19,033 bases of DNA from RGIG5612 sp045599965 (lineage in GTDB: Bacteria; Bacillota; Clostridia; Lachnospirales; Lachnospiraceae): contig JAZRXA010000047.1 in assembly GCA_045599965.1 (NCBI GenBank), positions 1-19,033 of the forward strand, written 5' to 3'. The notes under the pieces are model-generated. The model saw nothing but the letters and a program-made list of their open reading frames with translations, was not told the DNA's origin and made no database searches. Shown here piece by piece: positions 1 to 6,520 of this stretch (its first letter is position 1; each line of letters opens with the position of its first letter). The translations under genes and the position numbers were made by a program.

Positions 1-43
1 CCGGCTCCATATATGAGACCAAAATAAAATGTTTTGATAAAAT

Positions 44-237
44 TACCGAAAAAGGCACCATTGGTACCCGAAACTATATATTTTTTTAAGTAAATCCATT
101 AAATTAATTCATTATGAGAACTTGTTGGAAAAGTATAGAAACTAAAAACCTTGATTTTTCAAGGTTTTTAATTTTTTGTAAAATACATCAAAATTTTTTA
201 CAACGCTTATTGGGTACCAATGGCCCCTTTTTCGGTA
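44..237. mobile_element. Candidate MITE-like inverted-repeat element
   Basis: Two arms, about 44-69 and 212-237, are reverse complements. Each holds a block reading TACCGAAAAAGG and a block reading CCATTGGTACCC (or its complement), separated by two mismatched bases. Both ends are flanked by AAAAT (39-43 and 238-242), which could be a 5-bp target duplication. The inside (70-211) is AT-rich, has no plausible gene and contains a terminator-like hairpin. No transposase is visible, so a non-autonomous element is an inference; a large hairpin or a chance repeat in AT-rich DNA is the alternative. Confidence 0.4.
143..177. terminator. Rho-independent terminator-like hairpin
   Basis: A perfect 12-bp stem (143-154 with 159-170) closes a TTTT loop and is followed by ATTTTTT. 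The A-rich left side would also give a U tract on the other strand, so it could work in both directions. It lies inside the inverted-repeat element. The core CTTGATTTTTCAAGG (150-164) recurs at 18490-18504 in the rRNA leader. Confidence 0.55.
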
Positions 238-308
238 AAAATCTTTTTTAAAAATTTTTTGTATGGTTTTTTGTGTAAATAGAACTTCAAAAGTTATTTT
301 CATATATA

Positions 309-446
309 GAGCTGGCGTTAGCCAGCGAAGCGGAGCCGAAAGGAATATAGCAGTGGGTGATGAGCAAGAACGAAACTTCTAACCCAAAGAGCTCGGCAAA
401 TTGCAAGTTGGCGAGATGGTTTAAGAAGTAAGCTTTGCGATTTACT
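309..446. other. Unidentified structured non-coding segment
   Basis: This stretch is richer in G and C than the flanking DNA and full of short complementary arms: GCTGGC-GTTA-GCCAGC (311-326), ACTTCT with AGAAGT enclosing CTCG with CGAG, and AAGTAA with TTACTT near 428-446. A 23-codon ORF starting MSKNETSNPK can be read at 360-431, but no ribosome site is well placed for it. I do not recognise an RNA family. It could be a small structured RNA, a repeat element or the decayed end of a gene. It lies just ahead of, and overlaps, the promoter of the DUF1847 gene. Confidence 0.3.
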
Positions 447-465
447 TAGATTAATATGGTATAAT
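435..465 (+). promoter_or_regulatory. Promoter of the DUF1847 gene (extended -10)
   Basis: TTGCGA (435-440) and a perfect TATAAT (460-465) are separated by 19 bp. A TGG just before the -10 (457-459) forms an extended -10, which compensates for the long spacer. The expected start near 472 leaves a short leader with GGAGG at 490-494. Confidence 0.6.
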
Positions 466-499
466 TAAAAAAATAGTACTTAAATAATCGGAGGTAGAT

Positions 500-1144
500 A
501 TGGAAGTTGAAAAAATGAGTTGCGCAGATTGCGCGTTACCATTATGTAATTTAGATAGAACGGATTATACAGATTTTTGCGCTACAAAAAAGATGGACCC
601 GGAATTTTTAGAAGAAGTCACAGAAAAATATAACGAGCCTGAAAATCTAAAATTTATGCAAAACGCAGCGGCCGTTGAGTTTGGCGGATATTGCAAACTA
701 ACGAGAGTTCAAGAGATAGTTGAGTTTTCAAAAAGGATGGGATATAAGAAACTTGGAATCGCTACATGTGTCGGCTTGTTAAAAGAAACTAGAATACTTG
801 CAAAAATTTTAAGAAGCCATGGGTTTGAAGTATATGGTGTTGGTTGCAAAGTAGGAAAGGTAAGCAAACAAAATCTTGGAATCCCAGAAGAATGTAATGC
901 TATTGGAAAAAGCATATGCAATCCAATAATGCAGGCAGCACTTCTTGAAAAAGCAGGAACCCAGTTCAATATTGTTATGGGACTTTGTGTCGGACATGAT
1001 AGCATGTTCTATAAATATTCTGCGGCACCAGTAACAACACTTGTTGCAAAGGATAGAGTGCTTGGACATAATACAGCAGCAGCTCTTTATATGAGCGAAG
1101 GATTTTACTCAAAGAAACTTTTTGGTGACTGCGAAGAAAAATAA
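500..1144 (+). CDS. DUF1847 cysteine-rich putative metal-binding protein
   Basis: This 214-residue protein opens with a cysteine-rich segment (MSCADCALPLCN at residues 6-17, another Cys near 27), the pattern of the DUF1847 family of presumed metal-binding proteins. Further cysteines (FGGYCKL near 65, IATCVG, VGCKVGK, ICNP, GLCVGHDS) suggest a metal or redox centre in the cytoplasm; no signal peptide or membrane segment is seen. The ATG follows GGAGG (490-494) at close spacing, and a strong extended -10 promoter lies just upstream. A nitrilase-family gene follows 28 nt later, so the two are probably co-transcribed. The reaction or partner is unknown; the family assignment rests on the N-terminal pattern and length. 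Confidence 0.8.
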   Translation: MEVEKMSCADCALPLCNLDRTDYTDFCATKKMDPEFLEEVTEKYNEPENLKFMQNAAAVEFGGYCKLTRVQEIVEFSKRMGYKKLGIATCVGLLKETRILAKILRSHGFEVYGVGCKVGKVSKQNLGIPEECNAIGKSICNPIMQAALLEKAGTQFNIVMGLCVGHDSMFYKYSAAPVTTLVAKDRVLGHNTAAALYMSEGFYSKKLFGDCEEK

Positions 1145-1172
1145 TTATCAAATAGAAGAAAGAGTTTAGTTT

Positions 1173-1931
1173 ATGAAATATAAAATAGCGTTGGCTCAAA
1201 CAGAATATTGCACAGATAATAAAACGAATTTGGAAAAAGCAGAAGTCATGATACAGCGTGCTTCAAAAGAGGGTGCAAAATTGATTGTTTTTCCAGAAGT
1301 TTTTATTGCGGCATCTTCTATGAATGAAGCTAATGTTCATGCTATGCAGGAACTAGCTGCAAAGTACAATCTTTGGGTTGTTTTCGGAATGTACGAAACT
1401 GCAGACAAGAAACGAAATTACAATACGACATTGATTGTAGATGATAATGGAAAAATTATTTCAAAGTATAGAAAAACTCATTTGTACGATGCCTTCTCAT
1501 ATCGCGAATCGGATTTAAATAAAGCGGGTGAGGAATTATTTGAACCAATCGATACACCTTTTGGAAAGATGGGACTTATGGTTTGTTATGAACTAAGATT
1601 TCCGGAGATTGCTAGATACCAAGCCTTAAAAGGAGCCGAGCTGATTGTTGTTCCAACAGCTTGGATGAAGGGCGAAGGTAAGGGCGAGCAATTAAGAGTT
1701 TCAACTTTGTGCCGCGCAATGGAAAACGTTGTGTTTGTGGCTATGTGTGATATGACTGGAAAAAGTCGAACTGGCGAAAGTGTTGTAGCAGATCCAATGG
1801 GAAAGGTGCTAGGAGAATTAGGGGAAGAAGAGGATGTATTGATTGTAGAAATCGATACGGAAAAAATTACAGAATGTAGAAAAATTCTACCTCTTTTAGA
1901 AAACAGAAGGCCAGAAATTTATAAATACTAA
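1173..1931 (+). CDS. Carbon-nitrogen hydrolase (nitrilase superfamily, omega-amidase-like)
   Basis: This 252-residue protein has the nitrilase-superfamily Glu-Lys-Cys triad: E42 in VFPEVF, K101 in YRKTHLYD and C138 in LMVCYELRFPE. The length and the phrase CYELRFPE resemble small amidases of the NIT2/omega-amidase and YafV branch, which hydrolyse side-chain amides such as alpha-ketoglutaramate or alpha-ketosuccinamate. The true substrate cannot be read from sequence. It is cytoplasmic, with no signal peptide. The start at MKYKIALAQ is the natural first strand of the fold and follows an A/G-rich ribosome site (AGAAGAAAGAG). It lies 28 nt after the DUF1847 gene; the next gene has its own -10 box, so these two probably form a small operon. 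Confidence 0.88.
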   Translation: MKYKIALAQTEYCTDNKTNLEKAEVMIQRASKEGAKLIVFPEVFIAASSMNEANVHAMQELAAKYNLWVVFGMYETADKKRNYNTTLIVDDNGKIISKYRKTHLYDAFSYRESDLNKAGEELFEPIDTPFGKMGLMVCYELRFPEIARYQALKGAELIVVPTAWMKGEGKGEQLRVSTLCRAMENVVFVAMCDMTGKSRTGESVVADPMGKVLGELGEEEDVLIVEIDTEKITECRKILPLLENRRPEIYKY

Positions 1932-1944
1932 AAAATAGACCATA

Positions 1945-1973
1945 TGGAATAAAAAGTCACTAAACTGTATAAT
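1945..1973 (+). promoter_or_regulatory. Possible promoter for the esterase-cinA unit
   Basis: A perfect TATAAT (1968-1973) lies 17 bp after a poor -35 match TGGAAT (1945-1950). It falls in the 76-nt gap before the esterase, whose start has a strong GGAGGGG site (1993-1999). The -10 is convincing; the -35 is not. Confidence 0.45.
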
Positions 1974-2007
1974 ATACTAGGAGTAATGTGTTGGAGGGGT
2001 AAAAGAT

Positions 2008-2925
2008 ATGATAACACAAAAGCAAAGTGAAATTGCAAAGATGATTGAACAAGCGATGCTTAAGGATGGAGCAAAACGCTCAATGCAAAAAGACTTGTTT
2101 AATACAATACTAAATGAGTTTCTGCTAAAAAGAGATGGCAACGGACCACTTGATTATGGCGATTATAAAGAAACATTTGAAAAAGAATATAAGCCATTTA
2201 ATACAATAGATGGTTTTACGACATATTACACGCAGTCAGATGAAAATTATGAAAGAGTTATTGTAGACTTTCATGGTGGAGCATATGTGTTTGGAGCAGG
2301 AAAAGAGCAGTATGCTTATGCGGCAGCTCGCGCTAAAGCACTTAACGCAAGAGTATATCTTCCAGATTATCCTTTAGCTCCAAAATATTCATGCAAAGAC
2401 GCGTATGAGTTTTTGAATAAATTTTATCCAGAACTCTTAAAAGAAGAGGAAGGAAAAGAAATCATATTCATGGGCGATTCTGCAGGTGGCGGATTAGGCT
2501 TTGCATATTCAGAATATTTGTTTGAAAACAATATGCCTGGAATTCCTTCGGCAAGAGTATTTTATTCACCATGGGTCGACTGCTCATGCGAAAACAAAGA
2601 ACAATGGGCGCTTAGAGATGAAGACCCACTTTTAGATCTTTACGGCCTTTCTGTTTGCGGAAGGATGTGGATTGGCGACGATCTGCCAACAGATTCAAAA
2701 ATCAACGTAGTTTTTGGGGACATGAAATCAAATATTAAAACGATGTTGTTTGCGGGCACAAAAGAGATTCTTTATCCAGATGTAAAATTAGCTTATGACA
2801 AACTTGTCGCAAATGGATGTGAAGTAGAATTTGTTTTAGGTGAAGGATTGTTCCATTGCTATCCAGCTTTCGTTCCAGACATGGGTGCAGAAGCAATTGA
2901 AATTGTTAAGGACTTCTTAAAATAA
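2008..2925 (+). CDS. Alpha/beta hydrolase, HSL-type esterase (Abhydrolase_3)
   Basis: This 305-residue hydrolase shows the hormone-sensitive-lipase (bacterial family IV) signatures: the oxyanion motif HGG at residues 89-91 (DFHGGAYVFG) and the nucleophile motif GDSAGG at 156-161 with Ser158. The likely general base is His283 in GLFHCYPAF. The acid position of the usual G-x-x-D pattern is occupied by Glu253 (AGTKEILYPD); Asp258 is the alternative. No signal peptide is present, so it probably cleaves small acyl esters in the cytoplasm; the substrate is unknown. The ATG has a very strong GGAGGGG site. Its stop codon is followed directly by the ATG of cinA (TAAATG), so the two are surely co-transcribed and probably translationally coupled. 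Confidence 0.88.
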   Translation: MITQKQSEIAKMIEQAMLKDGAKRSMQKDLFNTILNEFLLKRDGNGPLDYGDYKETFEKEYKPFNTIDGFTTYYTQSDENYERVIVDFHGGAYVFGAGKEQYAYAAARAKALNARVYLPDYPLAPKYSCKDAYEFLNKFYPELLKEEEGKEIIFMGDSAGGGLGFAYSEYLFENNMPGIPSARVFYSPWVDCSCENKEQWALRDEDPLLDLYGLSVCGRMWIGDDLPTDSKINVVFGDMKSNIKTMLFAGTKEILYPDVKLAYDKLVANGCEVEFVLGEGLFHCYPAFVPDMGAEAIEIVKDFLK

Positions 2926-4194
2926 ATGAATGTAGAAATTCTTTGCGTAGGAACAGAAATCCTACTTGGAAATATAGTAAATACAAATACGGCTTATCTC
3001 GCAAAAAGATGTGCCGATTTAGGGCTTGGAATGTACTACCAGGGCGTAGTTGGCGATAACGAAGAGCGTCTAGAAGAAGCGATAGAGCAAGCACTAAAAA
3101 GATCGGATGTTTTAATCTTAAGCGGCGGACTAGGACCAACGAATGATGATATAACAAAAGAAACAGTCGCAAAGGTGTTAGGCCTAGAACTTGTCTTTGA
3201 CCAAGAATCTTTTGACAACATGGATATGATGTTAAAGAAACTAGGCCATGCGAACTATCCGTTAATAAACAACAAACAAGCCTATATTCCTGAAGGCGCA
3301 AGAGCGCTGAAAAATAATAATGGCACAGCACCAGGAATATTTATAGAAACAAATAAGACCAAAGCAAAAAATAAGTATCCTGAAAAAATAGTTGCGCTTC
3401 TTCCAGGACCGCCACTAGAATTAAAGCCGATGTTTGAAGAATATCTTGCGCCGTTCTTTAAGGAAGCTACGGGCGAGGTTATATATTCAAAGATGCTAAA
3501 GATGATAGGCATTGGAGAAGGTGCGGCAGCAGATAGAATAAAAGATATTTTAATTAATTCAAAGAATCCAACAGTCGCTCCATACGCAAAAATTAATGAA
3601 GTTCATTTTAGAATCACTGCAAAGGCAAAAGACGAAACGGAAGCTTTAAGTTTAATCGCGCCGGTATATGAACAAATAAAAAATGAACTTGGAGAATATA
3701 TTTATTCAGAAGATGAAGACGAGACACTTCAAAGCGTAGTGGTAAAGAAAGCAAAAGAAAAAGGCTTAAGATTAGCTACTGCCGAGTCATGCACCGGAGG
3801 ACTTGTAGCCGGAGCAATTATAGACGTTAGTGGCGCAAGTGATTGTTTTGATGAAGGGTTTATTACTTACTCAAACAATGCAAAAGTTAAAACAATAGAA
3901 GTTAGCGAAGAAACCTTAAAAAAATATGGTGCAGTTTCAAAAGAATGCGCTATGGAGATGGCAAAGAAAGCTGCAATAAAAGCAAGAGCGGATGTAGCTG
4001 TTTCAACTACTGGAATTGCGGGACCTACTGGAGCTACTAAAGACAAACCTGTTGGAAGAGTTTACATCGGAGTTTATTCAAAAGGCGAAGCAAAAGCTTT
4101 CGAATTTAATTTTAAAGGAACTAGAGAAATAGTTAGAACTAGAAGCGTAGTTAACGCACTTAATATATTAAGAAAAGAAATCGAAAATTATTAA
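2926..4194 (+). CDS. cinA: CinA-type protein (MoCF-like plus NMN amidohydrolase domains)
   Basis: This 422-residue protein matches full-length CinA. Residues 1-170 form the MoaB/Mog-like (COG1058) domain, starting NVEILCVGTEILLGNIVNTN and carrying SGGLGPTNDD at 66-75. Residues ~265-420 form the CinA C-terminal amidase domain, with AESCTGG at 286-292 (Ser288) and TTGIAGPTG at 361-369. Family members recycle nicotinamide mononucleotide to NaMN (PncC activity) and the N-terminal domain can act as an ADP-ribose pyrophosphatase; in some naturally competent bacteria cinA is linked to recA. No recA or competence gene is nearby. It starts immediately after the esterase stop with no separate ribosome site, implying coupling, and an ABC transporter gene begins 12 nt downstream. 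Confidence 0.95.
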   Translation: MNVEILCVGTEILLGNIVNTNTAYLAKRCADLGLGMYYQGVVGDNEERLEEAIEQALKRSDVLILSGGLGPTNDDITKETVAKVLGLELVFDQESFDNMDMMLKKLGHANYPLINNKQAYIPEGARALKNNNGTAPGIFIETNKTKAKNKYPEKIVALLPGPPLELKPMFEEYLAPFFKEATGEVIYSKMLKMIGIGEGAAADRIKDILINSKNPTVAPYAKINEVHFRITAKAKDETEALSLIAPVYEQIKNELGEYIYSEDEDETLQSVVVKKAKEKGLRLATAESCTGGLVAGAIIDVSGASDCFDEGFITYSNNAKVKTIEVSEETLKKYGAVSKECAMEMAKKAAIKARADVAVSTTGIAGPTGATKDKPVGRVYIGVYSKGEAKAFEFNFKGTREIVRTRSVVNALNILRKEIENY

Positions 4195-4206
4195 AAGGAT
4201 TGAAAA

Positions 4207-4911
4207 ATGAGAACGAAAGGTGACTCATTAATAAAAATAAGAAATGCTACGAAGATTTATAGAAAAGGCGGAAAAAGGTTTTACGCCTTAAATAGCATAT
4301 GCTTTGAAATAGACAAGGAAGATTTTATAGTAATCATAGGTGAAGAAGGCGCAGGAAAGACAACGCTCTTAAATTTAATAGGTGGAATAGATAAACCTAC
4401 TAGCGGAGGAATATTCTATAACGGAAAGAGTGTTGGCTTACTTCCGGAAAGAGAACTTACAAATTATAGAAGAGAGCAAATTGGATTTGTATCTAGAATG
4501 GTTAGCTTCGTTGATGAATTAACAGTTTATCAAAACGTAACTTTAATCCCAGGCTCGAATCTTGTTGAACCAATGGTAAATAAGATTTTAAGAAGCGTTG
4601 AAATCATTGACAAGAAAAATGATTATCCAACGAAGTTAACAAGAGAAGAACAAATAAGAGTATCAATCGCAAGAGCACTCAATAAGCAAAACCAAATATT
4701 GCTTTGCGATGATCCGACGAAAGATTTAGATAAGAGCTCTGAAAAAGAAATAATAAAACTTCTTAAAGAACTTAATGAAAAAGAAGGAAAGACAATTGTT
4801 TTAGCTACGCAAAATAAAGAGCTTGCAAAATATGCAAATAAAGTAATAGAAATAAAAGACGGAGTAGTAATTGAAGAATATAAAAACTATAGCGAGGATA
4901 ATTCAAAATGA
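4207..4911 (+). CDS. Degenerate ABC transporter ATP-binding protein (MacB/LolD-like)
   Basis: This 234-residue protein has the layout of ATPases paired with FtsX-like permeases. Walker A is intact (GEEGAGKTT, 45-53). Every other catalytic motif departs from consensus: the Q-loop glutamine position is Arg97 (GFVSRM), the LSGGQ signature reads LTREE (144-148), the Walker B glutamate is Asp169 (LLCDDPT) and the switch histidine is Gln202 (LATQNKE). The D-loop (KDLD, 172-175) is kept. It may bind ATP but hydrolyse it slowly or conditionally, and could act as a regulatory or structural partner. The start follows AAAGGA (4195-4200). It overlaps the permease by 4 nt (ATGA), so the two products are translationally coupled. 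Confidence 0.85.
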   Translation: MRTKGDSLIKIRNATKIYRKGGKRFYALNSICFEIDKEDFIVIIGEEGAGKTTLLNLIGGIDKPTSGGIFYNGKSVGLLPERELTNYRREQIGFVSRMVSFVDELTVYQNVTLIPGSNLVEPMVNKILRSVEIIDKKNDYPTKLTREEQIRVSIARALNKQNQILLCDDPTKDLDKSSEKEIIKLLKELNEKEGKTIVLATQNKELAKYANKVIEIKDGVVIEEYKNYSEDNSK

Positions 4912-6455
4912 TGAAAGATAGAATTTCCCCAGCTATAAAAAAATTCAAGAGTTTATTTATCGTAATGATTATTATTTCAGCCTTGGCGATTGCAACGCTT
5001 GTAGGTTTGGTTTTAGTTACACGAAATACAAAGACAACATATAAACAAACAAAAGGAAGCACTAAAAGCGATAGCTTTGTAATAGATACCGACTTAGCTT
5101 CGAAAAATAAATTTGAAATACTAGGTAGCGTAGAAGGCATAGAAAAAATAAATTACAGAATAACTTTTGAAGGAAGTTTAGATAGTGAAAAGAGTACTAA
5201 AGTAATAGCTAGCACATACTCAGAAGAGGATTTTTCTAAACCTACAATAGAAAAAGAAAAGAAGGCATCTACGGATTTAATAAATATTGCAGTCGAAGAA
5301 AATTTTGCAAAACAAAATAATTTAAGTTTAGGCAAAAAAGTTTCGATGGATTTTTATAATACAAGTGTACAATGCTTTGTAAAAGAAATTGTTCATGTTT
5401 CGCAAGAAAAAACACTAAAGGCTAATGAGAAAATAGTTGCCAGCGTATTTTTGGAAGATGCAGAATATGCAAAGATGATAAAGAAAGCCAGCAAGAATAA
5501 TCTTGGCCTATCTGTCTTAGATATGTTTAGTGGACTTTCACTCTCGAACGAATCGAGATCCTTAAATCAAGTTTTAGTTAAATGCAAAGATGGAACGGAT
5601 GCAAAAACTGTTTTAAGCGCATGCACAGCCGCTCTAGAAGGTAAAGTAAAAATTAAAGGAACTTCACTAAATGAAAAAACGTCAACCGTTCAAGTGATAA
5701 AAGTGAGCGAAGGAGTACGAGCTGACATCCTGATTTTTGCAATAATTATAGGTCTGGGAATATTAGTTGGAGGATTTGTAGTTTTATTTACTCTTGGAAG
5801 AGCTATTGAAACAAATGAATATGAGATGATGGGCAGAAGAGGAATGAACAAAAGAGATATTCCTAGGGGCCTAGCAAGAAAATTAAAAAAATCTAAAGCT
5901 AGAACAGCATTTAACCGTACACTTTCATTTTATAATTCACGCAGAGTTATCGCATCGATTATTTGCGTTGTTATATCAAGCGCAATTTTGGCTTTATCAA
6001 TAAATTTCGAGGCAATTGATTTACAAACTCAAAAAAGTTTAGATGGCTACACTGTTAATGCATTGGTAATTGCATTGATTATTTTCACAATATTTATGAG
6101 CATAATTATTGTAAGCGCAATGTCACAAGCATTTTTGATAGAGCAGGAAAGACTTTTAAGCACAGTGCGAGCCCTTGGCTTTTCAATAAAAAACATTACT
6201 TCAAAATGGTTGAGACAGGAAATATTAATTTTCGTAATAGGACTGGCACTAGGATTTCCGCTAAGCTTCTTTGTAGGAAAATTAATTAACAACACAACCT
6301 TTGATATTTCATGGAGCATAAGATTTCCATCTACGCTCTGGATAATGCTAATTACTGCAATATTAGTTCTAATAATCTTAGCAGTAAATCATATATTTTT
6401 CATAAAAACAATCAAAAATTGGCGACTTTCTAACAACCTGAAAATTAAGCAATAG
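4908..6455 (+). CDS. FtsX-like ABC permease
   Basis: This 515-residue membrane protein has about six spans: ~16-38, 273-296, 347-365, 384-406, 438-460 and 475-499. A ~230-residue extracellular domain lies between spans 1 and 2. FtsX-type coupling motifs occur twice: after span 2 (ETNEYEMMGRRGMNKRDI) and between spans 4 and 5 (EQERLLSTVRALGFSIKN). This suggests two compact FtsX-like units, in line with mechanotransmission or efflux permeases of the MacB superfamily. A strongly basic stretch around 318-337 lies on the cytoplasmic side. The start overlaps the ATPase stop (ATGA), so the two form one transporter. Substrate unknown. The next gene, 64 nt later, has its own promoter. Confidence 0.82.
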   Translation: MMKDRISPAIKKFKSLFIVMIIISALAIATLVGLVLVTRNTKTTYKQTKGSTKSDSFVIDTDLASKNKFEILGSVEGIEKINYRITFEGSLDSEKSTKVIASTYSEEDFSKPTIEKEKKASTDLINIAVEENFAKQNNLSLGKKVSMDFYNTSVQCFVKEIVHVSQEKTLKANEKIVASVFLEDAEYAKMIKKASKNNLGLSVLDMFSGLSLSNESRSLNQVLVKCKDGTDAKTVLSACTAALEGKVKIKGTSLNEKTSTVQVIKVSEGVRADILIFAIIIGLGILVGGFVVLFTLGRAIETNEYEMMGRRGMNKRDIPRGLARKLKKSKARTAFNRTLSFYNSRRVIASIICVVISSAILALSINFEAIDLQTQKSLDGYTVNALVIALIIFTIFMSIIIVSAMSQAFLIEQERLLSTVRALGFSIKNITSKWLRQEILIFVIGLALGFPLSFFVGKLINNTTFDISWSIRFPSTLWIMLITAILVLIILAVNHIFFIKTIKNWRLSNNLKIKQ

Positions 6456-6459
6456 AAGG

Positions 6460-6488
6460 TTGAATTAAATGCGCTTGTATAGTAAAAT
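6460..6488 (+). promoter_or_regulatory. Promoter of the YhgE/Pip-like operon
   Basis: TTGAAT (6460-6465) and TAAAAT (6483-6488) are separated by exactly 17 bp, a near-consensus sigma-A promoter. Transcription would start near 6495, about 24 nt before the TTG start codon. The -10 overlaps the left arm of a perfect inverted repeat. Confidence 0.65.
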
Positions 6489-6520
6489 TAATACCCCTAT
6501 TTAAAAATGAGGTATTAATT
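6486..6520. promoter_or_regulatory. Perfect 10-bp inverted repeat over promoter and start (candidate operator)
   Basis: AATTAATACC (6486-6495) and its exact reverse complement GGTATTAATT (6511-6520) are 15 nt apart. The left arm covers the end of the -10 and the expected transcription start; the right arm covers part of the GAGG ribosome site and the first bases of the TTG start. Because the left arm would be mostly untranscribed, a DNA operator for a dimeric repressor is more likely than an RNA hairpin. In transcripts reading through from the ABC genes it could instead fold and hide the start. Confidence 0.5.

Noticed and set aside
2906..3331. 141-codon open frame on the - strand across the start of cinA
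   Set aside because: It is antisense to conserved CinA motifs and shows no protein-family features.
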